Source: Sphingobacterium sp. ML3W
Lineage (GTDB): Bacteria; Bacteroidota; Bacteroidia; Sphingobacteriales; Sphingobacteriaceae
Length of the DNA: 64,000 nucleotides
Direction of reading: 5' to 3'
NCBI RefSeq assembly: GCF_000747525.1
Contig: NZ_CP009278.1
Location: forward strand, 4,340,001-4,404,000
Part shown: piece after piece, positions 43,726-52,535 of the stretch
Layout of the letters: the number at the start of each line of letters is the position of its first letter
Numbering within the stretch: position 1 is the stretch's first letter
Notes under the pieces: model-generated
What the model was told of the DNA's origin: nothing
Database searches by the model: none
Seen by the model: only the letters and a program-made list of their open reading frames with translations
Program-made: the position numbers and the translations under genes

Positions 43726-43754
43726 TTGAAATTAAAAACATTTGCCTACCTTTG
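43726..43754 (+). promoter_or_regulatory. Promoter of the second tRNA-Gln gene
   Basis: TTG (43726-43728), 18 bases, then TACCTTTG (43747-43754), 52 bases before the tRNA. The distance to the tRNA is almost the same as for copy 1. Confidence 0.75.
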
Positions 43755-43806
43755 CAGCATCGCAACGATAAGGAATGATATATCACTCCAAGTTATTAAG
43801 ATAGAT

Positions 43807-43877
43807 TGCTCGATAGTATAAGGGTAGTACGACAGTTTTTGGTACTGTTTGTCTTGGTTCGAATCCAGGTCGAGCAA
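43807..43877 (+). tRNA. tRNA-Gln (TTG anticodon), copy 2
   Basis: Acceptor TGCTCGA/TCGAGCA (43807-43813 with 43870-43876) with discriminator A. Anticodon stem ACAGT/ACTGT, anticodon TTG at 43839-43841, T stem CTTGG/CCAGG. It differs from copy 1 by compensatory changes in the acceptor and T stems. No encoded CCA. Confidence 0.95.
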
Positions 43878-43895
43878 CTTTAAAAAGAAAGAAAT

Positions 43896-43925
43896 GGATT
43901 GTTATAAAAAGCAATCCTTTTTTTT
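43896..43925 (+). terminator. Terminator of tRNA-Gln copy 2
   Basis: GGATTG (43896-43901) pairs with CAATCC (43912-43917), followed by eight T residues. It separates the tRNA from prs. Confidence 0.75.
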
Positions 43926-44001
43926 TAAGTCATTAGAAAGTAATTGGCAACACACAAACAGAAAATTCTATTCTAATCCACTATATCAAAAATAAAAAAC
44001 C

Positions 44002-44958
44002 ATGCCTTTGCAATTCAACACGGTTAAATTATTCGCAGGTTCTGGCACTACAGAATTAGCAGAAAAAATCGCTACTTCCTATGGGAAACCTCTTGGAGAT
44101 AAAACATTATCTCGTTTTAGCGATGGAGAGATCCAGCCATTTTACAATGAGTCAGTTCGTGGAAGCGATGTATTTATCGTTCAATCTACGAATCAACCAA
44201 CAGACAATCTATTTGAATTACTGTTGATGATTGATGCTGCAAAGCGTGCTTCTGCACATTACATTACTGCAGTGGTTCCTTATTTCGGTTTTGCTCGTCA
44301 GGATCGTAAAGACAAACCACGTGTGGCTATTGGTGCTAAAATGATTGCGAATTTAATTACAGCTGCTGGTGCACACCGCATCATGACGATGGATTTACAC
44401 GCTGCACAAATCCAAGGTTTCTTTGACATCCCAGTTGATCACTTAGATGGTTCTATCATCTTCGTACCTTACATCAAATCATTAAATCTTCCAAACTTGA
44501 CGATTGCATCTCCAGACATGGGTGGTTCTTACCGCGCACGTACATTTGCAAAATTCTTCAATGCAGAAGTTATTATCTGTGATAAACGTCGTAAACGTGC
44601 AAACGAAATCGAATCTATGTCTATCATCGGTGATGTAACTGGTCAAGACGTTGTTTTGATCGATGACATCTGTGATACTGCTGGTACTTTATCAAAAGCT
44701 GCGGCCTTGATTATGGAAAGCGGTGCAAAATCTGTTAGAGCAGTATGTACACATGCTGTATTATCAGGTAAGGCATATGAAACAATTGAGAACTCTGTAT
44801 TGTCGGAGATGATCGTTACAGACACCATTCAATTGGATACTGAAAAAATGAAACAGTCTACTAAAATTAGAGTATTGTCGACTGCAGAATTATTTGGTAA
44901 AGCTATTAAAAACGTTAACCAACACGGTTCGATTTCTGATTTATTCAGTATTGATTAA
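44002..44958 (+). CDS. prs: Ribose-phosphate pyrophosphokinase (PRPP synthase)
   Basis: The 318-aa, full-length class I PRPP synthase makes PRPP from ribose 5-phosphate and ATP for nucleotide, His and Trp synthesis. Motifs are PYFGFARQDRKDKPR near residue 94 (ATP flexible loop), TMDLHAAQIQGFFDIPVDHL near 132 (metal and ATP site), KRRKRANEI near 197 and the PRPP loop VVLIDDICDTAGTLSKAA near 218-235. It is flanked by terminators on both sides, so it is transcribed alone. Confidence 0.97.
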   Translation: MPLQFNTVKLFAGSGTTELAEKIATSYGKPLGDKTLSRFSDGEIQPFYNESVRGSDVFIVQSTNQPTDNLFELLLMIDAAKRASAHYITAVVPYFGFARQDRKDKPRVAIGAKMIANLITAAGAHRIMTMDLHAAQIQGFFDIPVDHLDGSIIFVPYIKSLNLPNLTIASPDMGGSYRARTFAKFFNAEVIICDKRRKRANEIESMSIIGDVTGQDVVLIDDICDTAGTLSKAAALIMESGAKSVRAVCTHAVLSGKAYETIENSVLSEMIVTDTIQLDTEKMKQSTKIRVLSTAELFGKAIKNVNQHGSISDLFSID

Positions 44959-44985
44959 TCAGTCATTAAAAACCATGACATAGCA

Positions 44986-45013
44986 AAACCTTTCTCTTCA
45001 CTGAGAAAGGTTT
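44986..45013 (+). terminator. prs terminator
   Basis: A perfect 11-bp stem (44986-44996 with 45003-45013) with a 6-base loop and a T run. Confidence 0.9.
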
Positions 45014-45099
45014 TTTTTATTTATAATAATAGCGCTCTCAAGATATTATTATAAATAAAAATACATACCTTTGCACCTTAAATTTTAATTAAATTAAAC

Positions 45100-45696
45100 A
45101 TGAAATCAATTGCTATTAGCGGTTCTGTAAGACAGAACGTAGGGAAAAGAGATGCGAAAGAATTGCGTTACGAAGGTAACATTCCTGCAGTTCTTTATGG
45201 TGGTGCTACACAAACTCACCTTTCGGTATCCGCAGCTGATTTGAAACCAGTTCTTTACACTCCAGAGGTTGTATTCGTAGAATTAAACATTGATGGAAAA
45301 ACTGTAAAAGCTATCGTTCAAGACGCTCAATTCCACCCATTAACTGACTTAATTACGCATATCGACTTTTTAGAGTTGAATGACGAGAAAGAAGTTACAT
45401 TAAATATTCCTGTAACATTAACTGGAACTTCTCCAGGTGTTAAATTAGGGGGTAAATTAGTTCAAAAATTACGTAAATTACGTGTTAAAGCTTTACCTGC
45501 AAACTTACCTCAAGAAATTGAAGTTCCTATGGAATCTTTGGAAGTTGGTAAATCATTCCGCGTAGCTCAAGTAGTTTTAGAAAACGCTAAAGTATTAAAC
45601 AACACTGACGATACTATCGTATCTGTTATCATGTCACGTGCTTTACGTCAAGCAGAAACAGAAGCTGCAAAAGCAGTTAAACCTGGTAAAAAATAA
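45100..45696 (+). CDS. rplY: 50S ribosomal protein L25 with CTC/TL5 domain
   Basis: The 198-aa protein is of the long (general stress protein CTC) form. The N-terminal 5S-rRNA-binding L25 domain (about residues 1-93) contains GKRDAKELRYEGNIPAVLYG. A C-terminal beta domain (about 100-185) follows, then a Lys-rich tail. It binds 5S rRNA in the large ribosomal subunit. A TACCTTTG box at 45066-45073 lies 26 bases upstream. The frequent pairing prs-rplY(ctc)-pth is nearly kept here, with pst genes inserted before pth. Confidence 0.95.
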   Translation: MKSIAISGSVRQNVGKRDAKELRYEGNIPAVLYGGATQTHLSVSAADLKPVLYTPEVVFVELNIDGKTVKAIVQDAQFHPLTDLITHIDFLELNDEKEVTLNIPVTLTGTSPGVKLGGKLVQKLRKLRVKALPANLPQEIEVPMESLEVGKSFRVAQVVLENAKVLNNTDDTIVSVIMSRALRQAETEAAKAVKPGKK

Positions 45697-45728
45697 TCTT
45701 TCGAGATATTTTCTAACAACTTATAAGA

Positions 45729-45757
45729 GGCATCGAGATATTCGATGCCTTTTTTTG
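45729..45757 (+). terminator. rplY terminator
   Basis: GGCATCGA (45729-45736) pairs with TCGATGCC (45742-45749), followed by an eight-T run. Confidence 0.9.
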
Positions 45758-45783
45758 TTAAGAGAACTTTAGGAAATTAATTC

Positions 45784-45839
45784 TTAACACCTTCTTAACA
45801 TTGGCTTCATTACGAATTAACAGTGTATCGTTAATTTTG
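45784..45839 (+). promoter_or_regulatory. Pho-box-like promoter of the pst operon
   Basis: Hexamers TTAACA, TTAACA, TTCATT and TTAACA start at 45784, 45795, 45806 and 45817, exactly 11 bases apart. A -7 box, TAATTTTG (45832-45839), lies 9 bases after the last hexamer. The 11-base period is that of PhoB/PhoP sites, and TTAACA fits the Bacillus PhoP hexamer TT(A/T/C)ACA. The array covers the -33 position, which lacks TTG. Control by a PhoR-PhoB-type system is inference. Confidence 0.7.
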
Positions 45840-45876
45840 AAAACAACTTCAGGCAATGCCTTGTTTTATAAAAGTA

Positions 45877-46731
45877 ATGAAAAAACACATTTTTGGATAT
45901 CGTCAGATATTCTTATTCCCCATCCTTCTATTGATTCAAAGTTGTTCAGATGCTGATCATGCAATCAAGATGAAAGGTTCAGATACCGAGGTGAATTTAG
46001 CGGTCAATTTAGCGGAAGAGTTCTCTAAGGAGAACGCTGATTTCAGTATCGCCATCTCTGGCGGCGGATCGGGTCTCGGTATAACAGCATTGCTGAATGG
46101 CCAAGCTGATATTGCCAACTCTTCACGACCACTCACTGAAGATGAAATCGAACTATTTAAAGAAAAGAATATTTCTTTAAGGACTGTTGTGTTTGCTGAA
46201 GATGCGACAGCATTTGTAGTGAATAAGGAGAATCCCTTAGACTCGATCGATTTAAAAAATCTCGCGGAAATCCTAGACGGTACTCAAAACAGCTGGAATA
46301 AATTATCAAACAGCACACTGCCGATCACCATTTACGGCAGACAGAGTAGCTCTGGAACCTACTCGTTTGTCAAGAAAAAATTAAAGATCAGTTTCAGTCA
46401 AGCTGCCAAAGAAATGACAGGAAACTCTCAGATATTAGAAAGTGTGAAACTGGATAAATCTGGTATTGGTTATGTTGGTGCAGGTTACATTTCTCAAAAT
46501 ACAAATGTCCAACAAGGTATTAAGGTATTAAAGATCATCGATAAAACGAATACGGCAGTTTCTCCCTTGGATCAAGAAGCAATTCGTGAAAATCGTTACT
46601 ATTTCCAGCGTCCATTATTCCAATTTATTCCAGAATCATCGTGGAAAAAAGTTGAACCCTTTATTTCATTCGAAAAGGGAGTCGGGGGAAAGGCACTGAT
46701 TGAAAGGTCTGGGTATTATGTTATTGATTAA
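45877..46731 (+). CDS. pstS: Phosphate ABC transporter substrate-binding lipoprotein
   Basis: I use ATG 45877 (284 aa) because it places the lipoprotein signal correctly (lipobox IQSC, Cys near 23); ATG 45856 would add seven residues. The PstS-like phosphate-binding pattern is seen in KMKGSDTEVNLAVNLAEEF, ISGGGSGLGITALLNGQADIANSSR and YGRQSSSGTYSFVK. It captures phosphate outside the inner membrane. It is first gene of pstS-C-A-B, 8 bases before pstC, under the Pho-box-like promoter. Confidence 0.93.
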   Translation: MKKHIFGYRQIFLFPILLLIQSCSDADHAIKMKGSDTEVNLAVNLAEEFSKENADFSIAISGGGSGLGITALLNGQADIANSSRPLTEDEIELFKEKNISLRTVVFAEDATAFVVNKENPLDSIDLKNLAEILDGTQNSWNKLSNSTLPITIYGRQSSSGTYSFVKKKLKISFSQAAKEMTGNSQILESVKLDKSGIGYVGAGYISQNTNVQQGIKVLKIIDKTNTAVSPLDQEAIRENRYYFQRPLFQFIPESSWKKVEPFISFEKGVGGKALIERSGYYVID

Positions 46732-46739
46732 TAGAGGTT

Positions 46740-47630
46740 ATGAAGTATAAAAATAGAATTTTAATTGACCGTGTTGCACAACACACCTTCAAATTGACAG
46801 GATATCTTGTGTTGGCACTTCTAGGTGGAATCTTCGGTATGTTACTATACAATGCCATCTCCTTCTTTCTAGAAGTAAAGCCATTGGACTTCTTGACAGG
46901 TCGAGAATGGAACCCAACAGCTGCTACTCCCACTTATGGTATATTACCACTGATCGTGAGTACCACCATCGTTGCCTTTGGTGCTATGGTAATCGCTATT
47001 CCTTTAGGCATAGGTACTGCAGCCTACATTTCAGAATATGCGAGTCCAAGAGTTAAAAACATATTAAAACCATTAATCGAGATGCTGGCAGCGATACCAT
47101 CTGTTGTCATCGGTTTCTTAGGAATCGTATTGGTAGGACCTAAGATTGCATCACTCACAGACCTGCCGAATGGACTAAATGCCTTAAATGGCTCTTTACT
47201 TCTGGCCATCATGGCACTACCCACTATCATTACCATATCTGAGGATGCGATACATGCGATCCCTAAAACCTATCGTGAAGGTAGCTATGCATTAGGTGCA
47301 AGTAAATGGGTGACATTGATAAAAATAACCATTCCTGCTGCGGCACCAGGTATCATTGCTGCTGTGATGTTGGGACTTGGTAGAGCCATTGGCGAAACCA
47401 TGACTGTTTTAATGGCAACAGGTAATGCGGCACTCTTTCCACAAGACTTTTTTGATTCAGTCAAGACCATTACAGCGACAATCGCCATCGAAATGGGGGA
47501 AGTACCTTTTCAAACTACACATTACTTTGCCCTCTTTGCAATTGCAATCGTCTTATTCTTTATGACACTGATCGCCAATTTAGTAGGTGAATACTTTATT
47601 AATCGTTTTAGAAAATATCATGCGGCTTAA
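46740..47630 (+). CDS. pstC: Phosphate ABC transporter permease PstC
   Basis: The 296-aa protein has six transmembrane segments and the binding-protein-dependent transport EAA-like loop (AIPKTYREGSYALGASKW, about 179-196). It forms the phosphate channel with PstA. Its last 11 bases overlap the pstA start, suggesting translational coupling. Confidence 0.95.
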   Translation: MKYKNRILIDRVAQHTFKLTGYLVLALLGGIFGMLLYNAISFFLEVKPLDFLTGREWNPTAATPTYGILPLIVSTTIVAFGAMVIAIPLGIGTAAYISEYASPRVKNILKPLIEMLAAIPSVVIGFLGIVLVGPKIASLTDLPNGLNALNGSLLLAIMALPTIITISEDAIHAIPKTYREGSYALGASKWVTLIKITIPAAAPGIIAAVMLGLGRAIGETMTVLMATGNAALFPQDFFDSVKTITATIAIEMGEVPFQTTHYFALFAIAIVLFFMTLIANLVGEYFINRFRKYHAA

Positions 47631-48477
47631 TTTAAAAAAACTAACTCCCATTATTGAGTGGGGTTCTCTTCTCCTTTCTACAGGATTGGTATGCTTTTTC
47701 TTAATTGTCATCTTGTATGAAATCATTTCAAAAGGTTGGTCAGCGCTTTCTTGGTCTTTCATTAGTGAGCTGCCGACAGATGGCATGACCAAAGGTGGGG
47801 TGCTATCCCCTATCATCGGAACTGTTATCTTAACGATGATAACCGCTCTTTTTGCTATCCCATTTGGCGTATGTTGCGCGATCTACTTAAATGAGTATGC
47901 TAAAAACACATGGCTAACGCGTACCATCAGAGCATCCATCCGTAATCTCTCGGGTGTTCCATCCATTATTTATGGTCTATTTGGATTAGCATTATTTGTG
48001 CAGGGCCTGCATTTTGGAACCTCGTTGATATCGGCGGGCTTGACATTAGGCTTACTCTCATTGCCTTACATCATCACCACAACAGAAGAAGCGCTATTGC
48101 GCATCCCTGCCAGTATGCGAGAGGCTGCACTGGCAGTTGGTGCCACAAAGTTTGAGTCGATCAAAGACGTTGTTCTTCCGGCTTCATTGCCCGGAATATT
48201 AACGGGAGTGGTCTTGACATTATCCCGTGCAGCGGGAGAAACAGCTCCTATTTTATTTACTGGTGTTGCATTTTATATCACAGATGTATCGGTCAATACC
48301 AGTCAAGAATTTATGGCGTTACCGTATCACCTCTATATGCTATCTACGCAACATCAATCTATTGAAGAGGTGCGACCATTAGCCTACGGAACTGCACTTG
48401 TCCTTATTATCGTGGTTTTCTTAATGAACTTAACCGCATTTTACATTCGTTATAAATACAGAAAAAATGACCAATAA
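47620..48477 (+). CDS. pstA: Phosphate ABC transporter permease PstA
   Basis: I use ATG 47620 (285 aa); an upstream GTG at 47587 would add 11 residues inside pstC. Six transmembrane segments are visible, with the EAA-like loop IPASMREAALAVGATKFESI near 162-181 and SRAAGETAPI near 210. It pairs with PstC in the inner membrane. The pstB start overlaps its end by 11 bases. Confidence 0.95.
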   Translation: MRLNLKKLTPIIEWGSLLLSTGLVCFFLIVILYEIISKGWSALSWSFISELPTDGMTKGGVLSPIIGTVILTMITALFAIPFGVCCAIYLNEYAKNTWLTRTIRASIRNLSGVPSIIYGLFGLALFVQGLHFGTSLISAGLTLGLLSLPYIITTTEEALLRIPASMREAALAVGATKFESIKDVVLPASLPGILTGVVLTLSRAAGETAPILFTGVAFYITDVSVNTSQEFMALPYHLYMLSTQHQSIEEVRPLAYGTALVLIIVVFLMNLTAFYIRYKYRKNDQ

Positions 48478-49213
48478 TTTATATACCAAAGATCTTAATA
48501 TCTGGTTTGGTTCCAAACATGTTTTAAAAGGAATTGATATTGAGTTTCCAGAGAAACAAGTAACCGCTTTAATCGGTCCTTCAGGATGTGGAAAAAGCAC
48601 CTTACTTCGATCCTTTAATCGCATGCACGACCTCGTTCCTGATGCTAGGATTGAAGGAATGGTCAGTATCGATGGTCAGAATATCTATGAAAAAGGCACA
48701 TCAGTTACGGATATCCGTAAACGGATCGGTATGGTTTTTCAAAAGGCAAACCCTTTCCCTAAAAGTATACAAGAGAATATCGCTTATGGATTAAAGCTGA
48801 ACAATTTGGATGCAAGTCCAGCTGTCATTCAAAAAGCTCTGGAAGAAGTGTATCTCTGGGATGAGGTGAAAGATGATTTAAAAAAACCTGCGACTCGTTT
48901 ATCTGGCGGTCAGCAACAGCGCTTATGTATCGCGCGTGCCGTTGCGCTTCGTCCTGATGTTATCTTAATGGATGAGCCATGCTCGGCATTAGACCCTGTG
49001 AGTACGTTGAAAATCGAGGAATTGATCCATAAATTGAAAGAGCAATACACCATCGTAATCGTCACACACAATATGCAACAGGCACAGCGTGTGGCTGACA
49101 AGACGATATTCTTGTATTTAGGTGAAGTCAAGGAAGAAGGTCCTACCTCTGAAATCTTCAACAATCCGCAACATGAGATTACCAAAAACTATATTAACGG
49201 ACATTTCGGATAG
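48467..49213 (+). CDS. pstB: Phosphate ABC transporter ATP-binding protein PstB
   Basis: The 248-aa ABC ATPase has Walker A GPSGCGKST near residue 37, the signature RLSGGQQQRLCIARAVAL near 144, Walker B VILMDEPCSALDP near 163 and the switch His in VTHNMQQAQ near 198. It powers phosphate import. No phoU follows; the next gene is pth with its own promoter. Confidence 0.96.
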   Translation: MTNNLYTKDLNIWFGSKHVLKGIDIEFPEKQVTALIGPSGCGKSTLLRSFNRMHDLVPDARIEGMVSIDGQNIYEKGTSVTDIRKRIGMVFQKANPFPKSIQENIAYGLKLNNLDASPAVIQKALEEVYLWDEVKDDLKKPATRLSGGQQQRLCIARAVALRPDVILMDEPCSALDPVSTLKIEELIHKLKEQYTIVIVTHNMQQAQRVADKTIFLYLGEVKEEGPTSEIFNNPQHEITKNYINGHFG

Positions 49214-49263
49214 GCTATATTTCCTATCCTATTATTTTGCGTATTAGGAGATCGGAAATCTTA

Positions 49264-49292
49264 TTGTATATGAAAAGGTTTCCTTACTTTTG
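49264..49292 (+). promoter_or_regulatory. pth promoter
   Basis: TTG (49264-49266), 18 bases, then TACTTTTG (49285-49292), 18 bases upstream of the ATG. This shows pth is not simply the last gene of the pst operon. Confidence 0.75.
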
Positions 49293-49310
49293 CCTGCAAA
49301 GTACTAAACA

Positions 49311-49874
49311 ATGAATTATCTTATCGTAGGATTAGGCAATATCGGACGTGAATATGCCGACACACGACATAATATTGGTTTCATGGTTGCAGATCAGCTT
49401 GTGAAGGAGGCAAATGCTTCTTTTTCGACCTTAAAACTTGCAGCATATTCCGAATATAAGCAAAGAGGACATAATGTCTACGTCATCAAGCCAACTACTT
49501 ATATGAATCTGAGTGGTAAAGCGATGAATTATTACATGCAACTACTGAAGGTGCCTATCGAAAACACCTTGGTTATTGTCGATGACTTAGCCATTCCTTT
49601 TGGCTCATTGCGTATCAAACCGAAGGGTTCTGCAGCAGGCCATAATGGTTTGAAATCTATCGAATCTTTATGCGGTGGGCAAGCATACCCTCGTCTTCGT
49701 TTTGGTATTGGCGACAATTACCCTAAAGGGAGACAGATAGATTATGTATTGGGCCCATTTGATGCTGAAGAGCAAAAAGAATTACCGCAACTCATTGATC
49801 ATGCTGTAAAGATGATCAATAGTTTCATCAATATCGGCATCGAACTGACCATGACGAATCTGAATACAAAATAA
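49311..49874 (+). CDS. pth: Peptidyl-tRNA hydrolase
   Basis: The 187-aa protein releases tRNA from prematurely dropped peptidyl-tRNA. The motif LGNIGREYADTRHNIGFM (residues 7-24) contains the catalytic His near 20; TYMNLSGKAM near 63 and DDLAIPFGSLRIKPKGSA-AGHNGLKSI near 87-114 are also typical. It has its own promoter and a perfect palindromic terminator. Confidence 0.97.
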   Translation: MNYLIVGLGNIGREYADTRHNIGFMVADQLVKEANASFSTLKLAAYSEYKQRGHNVYVIKPTTYMNLSGKAMNYYMQLLKVPIENTLVIVDDLAIPFGSLRIKPKGSAAGHNGLKSIESLCGGQAYPRLRFGIGDNYPKGRQIDYVLGPFDAEEQKELPQLIDHAVKMINSFINIGIELTMTNLNTK

Positions 49875-49875
49875 A

Positions 49876-49905
49876 AACAAAGCCGTTAAATTTAACGGCT
49901 TTGTT
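49876..49905. terminator. Bidirectional terminator between pth and the M56 peptidase gene
   Basis: A perfect 30-base palindrome (15-bp arms, no spacer) with T/A ends lies between convergent genes. Confidence 0.85.
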
Positions 49906-49929
49906 TATTTACTGACTATCATAGCAAAC

Positions 49930-51837
49930 CTATTTATCAGGCTTATTCTCTTCTTTTTTATAGCCTATTATAGTAACTTCCTGAAGTTTGGTCGCTTTTG
50001 ATTCAACAATGGAATCCTGTCGTTGCCTTTCTTTGGATATTTCACTATTAATTGTTTTTTTAATTGTTTTTGGAATATCCGGCATCGCGTTTTTAGAAGC
50101 TTTAGAAGTTATTATAATCACACCATTAACCGCGCGGTCTCCATACAATTCTTGAGCAGAAGCATCTTTGATTATTTCAATCGCGGCAATATCCTCAGCC
50201 TTGATATCTTTCATCTTTGCATTATATATTTTTCCGTCCAAAACAAATAATGGATCCGGTTTATCAGATTTAACAACTTTAATCGACTTGGAAGTATCTT
50301 GTACAGCAATCGTAAACCTTCTATCTCTAAGTTCTACAACGCCATTCTTTCCTTTTTTACCATAAAGTTGAATAGCCTTTTCACCGGTATAGAGTGCCTT
50401 TACACTTAACTTATCTTCAGGCACCTTATTCACTTCATCCATAGCTACTTCTTTTCCTTCCAAAAGGATTAAGCCAATTTTATTTCCTTTAGCATTAATG
50501 AAGCCTTTAGGCGTATGTTTGTAACTGTTGTCATCTCCATTTGATTTCCCAGCATTAGATTTCGCTCCGGATTTAGTTGTGATTTCAATAGCACCATCTA
50601 TCGCTTTTACCCCATATTTCGAAACAGCACTATTCCCTTTAAGAACAGACATTGATTCTATATCGTTTGGGTCTAAATTCGCGAAATCATCTGCACTCAC
50701 TTTCTGGCCATCTACTACGTAATACACATTACTATTTAAAGTAGCATTCCTTATTTTCACTATCTCAGGATCTTCATTACTAGGAACAGCAATACGACTG
50801 GTATCAGATTTTGTTCCAACGACGACAATAGAATTATCAACAACTGCTACACCAGCTACTCGACCTTTTAATGTATCTTGCGTTATTTGAACAAGTGAAT
50901 CTGCAGATTGAACTGCTGATACAATGGGTTCCAAACTTATATCCTTGGCAGCATCTATCACCTGCGTAATTTTAGCTTCTGCACTATTTAAAGTAAAAGC
51001 TCCAGCAGTTAATACCAATACAGGTAACATAAATGCATATTTGCCTATTTGTATTTTAGCCGATTGTTTCTTATTCATCATCATAATCCTTCTTTTAAGT
51101 GTTTTAAAACTAAATTGATTCCCCAATGTTACGGCACCAGCATGTTGATTGACGTGTAATAAGCTATATTGATAAGTTTGCTTATCAACACCATTACTGA
51201 TTACTTGCTGGTCTGTCAAAAATTCTAGGTTTTCACGTATGGCTTTACGCATCAACCATACTAAAGGATTGAACCAACTGCATATTAACGTAAATTCACT
51301 GATCAAAATATCAATGGAATGTAACCCCTTGACATGAATATCTTCGTGCTTGAAAATATCCAGTAGCTCGGGTTCCGCGTGATGATCACGGTTGACGTAT
51401 ATTTTATTCAAAAATGAAAAAGGCACAATGGGTACAAAAACATTCCTAAAAAGATAGGTCTGCCATTGTGCAGGTTCTGAGTAAATATGGATACGCAATA
51501 AGCTAACCATCTGAACCACAAATCGGAAAGCGAGCATAGCTACCCCCATTATCAGAATGATAATCAATAAATTGTTCAGCGTATAACTGGATTGCTCCGT
51601 TTCATCACCAAGGTACAGAGACCAGTCCATCGCGATCTCCCCAACGGATGGAATAGGTTTACTGAACCATGATCGTATATCCAAAAATGGATATGCGAAT
51701 GAAAATAGAATGCCTGCTAGAAAATACATGCGGTTAAGCTTATAAAATGTCAGGTCTTTAAGTAAAAAAATATAACCTAAGTAGACGATACTTAGCAATA
51801 CATTAATTTGGATAGCATAATTTAGGATGTTTTCCAT
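49930..51837 (-). CDS. BlaR1/MecR1-like M56 membrane peptidase with TonB-plug-like C-terminal modules
   Basis: The 635-aa protein has four transmembrane helices (about residues 5-25, 35-52, 88-112 and 265-285) and the M56 zinc-protease motif HEDIH (164-168) with a downstream NLEFLTDQQV. In BlaR1 systems this cytoplasm-facing protease inactivates the BlaI repressor after a signal. The C-terminal half holds three repeats resembling the TonB receptor plug (ending GAIEITTKSG near 430, GVVELRDR near 500 and GVIIITSKA near 585) instead of a beta-lactam sensor. The signal is unknown. It begins 2 bases after the blaI-like stop. Confidence 0.88.
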   Translation of the reverse strand: MENILNYAIQINVLLSIVYLGYIFLLKDLTFYKLNRMYFLAGILFSFAYPFLDIRSWFSKPIPSVGEIAMDWSLYLGDETEQSSYTLNNLLIIILIMGVAMLAFRFVVQMVSLLRIHIYSEPAQWQTYLFRNVFVPIVPFSFLNKIYVNRDHHAEPELLDIFKHEDIHVKGLHSIDILISEFTLICSWFNPLVWLMRKAIRENLEFLTDQQVISNGVDKQTYQYSLLHVNQHAGAVTLGNQFSFKTLKRRIMMMNKKQSAKIQIGKYAFMLPVLVLTAGAFTLNSAEAKITQVIDAAKDISLEPIVSAVQSADSLVQITQDTLKGRVAGVAVVDNSIVVVGTKSDTSRIAVPSNEDPEIVKIRNATLNSNVYYVVDGQKVSADDFANLDPNDIESMSVLKGNSAVSKYGVKAIDGAIEITTKSGAKSNAGKSNGDDNSYKHTPKGFINAKGNKIGLILLEGKEVAMDEVNKVPEDKLSVKALYTGEKAIQLYGKKGKNGVVELRDRRFTIAVQDTSKSIKVVKSDKPDPLFVLDGKIYNAKMKDIKAEDIAAIEIIKDASAQELYGDRAVNGVIIITSKASKNAMPDIPKTIKKTINSEISKERQRQDSIVESKATKLQEVTIIGYKKEENKPDK

Positions 51838-51839
51838 AG

Positions 51840-52205
51840 TTATTTACTTTTGTTGTCTTTAATCATTTGGACGATTTCCTCCAATTCTGATGCCGATAGC
51901 TTTTCTTCCTTTACAAAGAAGGAAACCATTTCCTTATAGGAATTTTTAAAATAATCACCCACAAAGGAATGCATAAATTTTTCCTTGTAATCTTCCTCAG
52001 AGATCAATGGCTCATAACGATTAGCATTCGCATACTTGACAGATTTTACAAACCCCTTTTTCTCCAGATTTTTAACCGTTGAAGCTAATGTAGTATAAGG
52101 CATCTTCTCCCCTTTGATATTATCCAAAATCTCTTTCACGAAACATGCCTTAAGATTCCAAATGGCTTGCATCGCTTGCTCTTCTTGTGCTGTTAACTTT
52201 TCCAT
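51840..52205 (-). CDS. BlaI/MecI/CopY-family repressor
   Basis: The 121-aa protein has an N-terminal winged helix-turn-helix (about residues 3-75, with MPYTTLASTVKNLEKKGFV as the recognition region) and a C-terminal dimerisation helix. It would repress its own operon with the M56 peptidase gene and be cleaved when the peptidase is triggered. A palindrome overlapping the -7 box upstream is the likely operator. Confidence 0.93.
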   Translation of the reverse strand: MEKLTAQEEQAMQAIWNLKACFVKEILDNIKGEKMPYTTLASTVKNLEKKGFVKSVKYANANRYEPLISEEDYKEKFMHSFVGDYFKNSYKEMVSFFVKEEKLSASELEEIVQMIKDNKSK

Positions 52206-52233
52206 ACCTGATTATTAAACTACTAATTTTAAA

Positions 52234-52254
52234 CAAACCTACGAAATATTCGTA
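52234..52254 (-). promoter_or_regulatory. Promoter and BlaI-type operator
   Basis: Minus-strand TAGGTTTG (52241 to 52234) matches the -7 consensus. TACGAA-ATA-TTCGTA (52240-52254) is a perfect inverted repeat overlapping its upstream edge. A repressor bound there would block the promoter. The spacing and symmetry suit a BlaI/CopY dimer. Confidence 0.6.
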
Positions 52255-52535
52255 ATAAATCATTGAAATTATTTTATTTTTCAAAAAAGTAATGCTCAAC
52301 TTTCTATTTTGAATCAAAATAGAAAGTATATCTTCCAGTCAAATTTCCATATCATTTCTTCCTTTTTTATCTAAATATTGTTTCCAGGCATATCATTTTT
52401 TAGTTGCATCACTATGGTCAAAGCCATTTTCTAGTTATTGCTATTGTGACAATTTTGTTAATCCATAAATGCACGTTCAATTTTTTATAGATTTGAAAAA
52501 TACATATTTCAATAACGCATTAGGGTACTTCTATT
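52255..52535. other. Intergenic region between blaI-like and LysR genes
   Basis: AT-rich divergent spacer. I see no gene or structured RNA. The LysR binding site, if present here, could not be defined. Confidence 0.4.
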
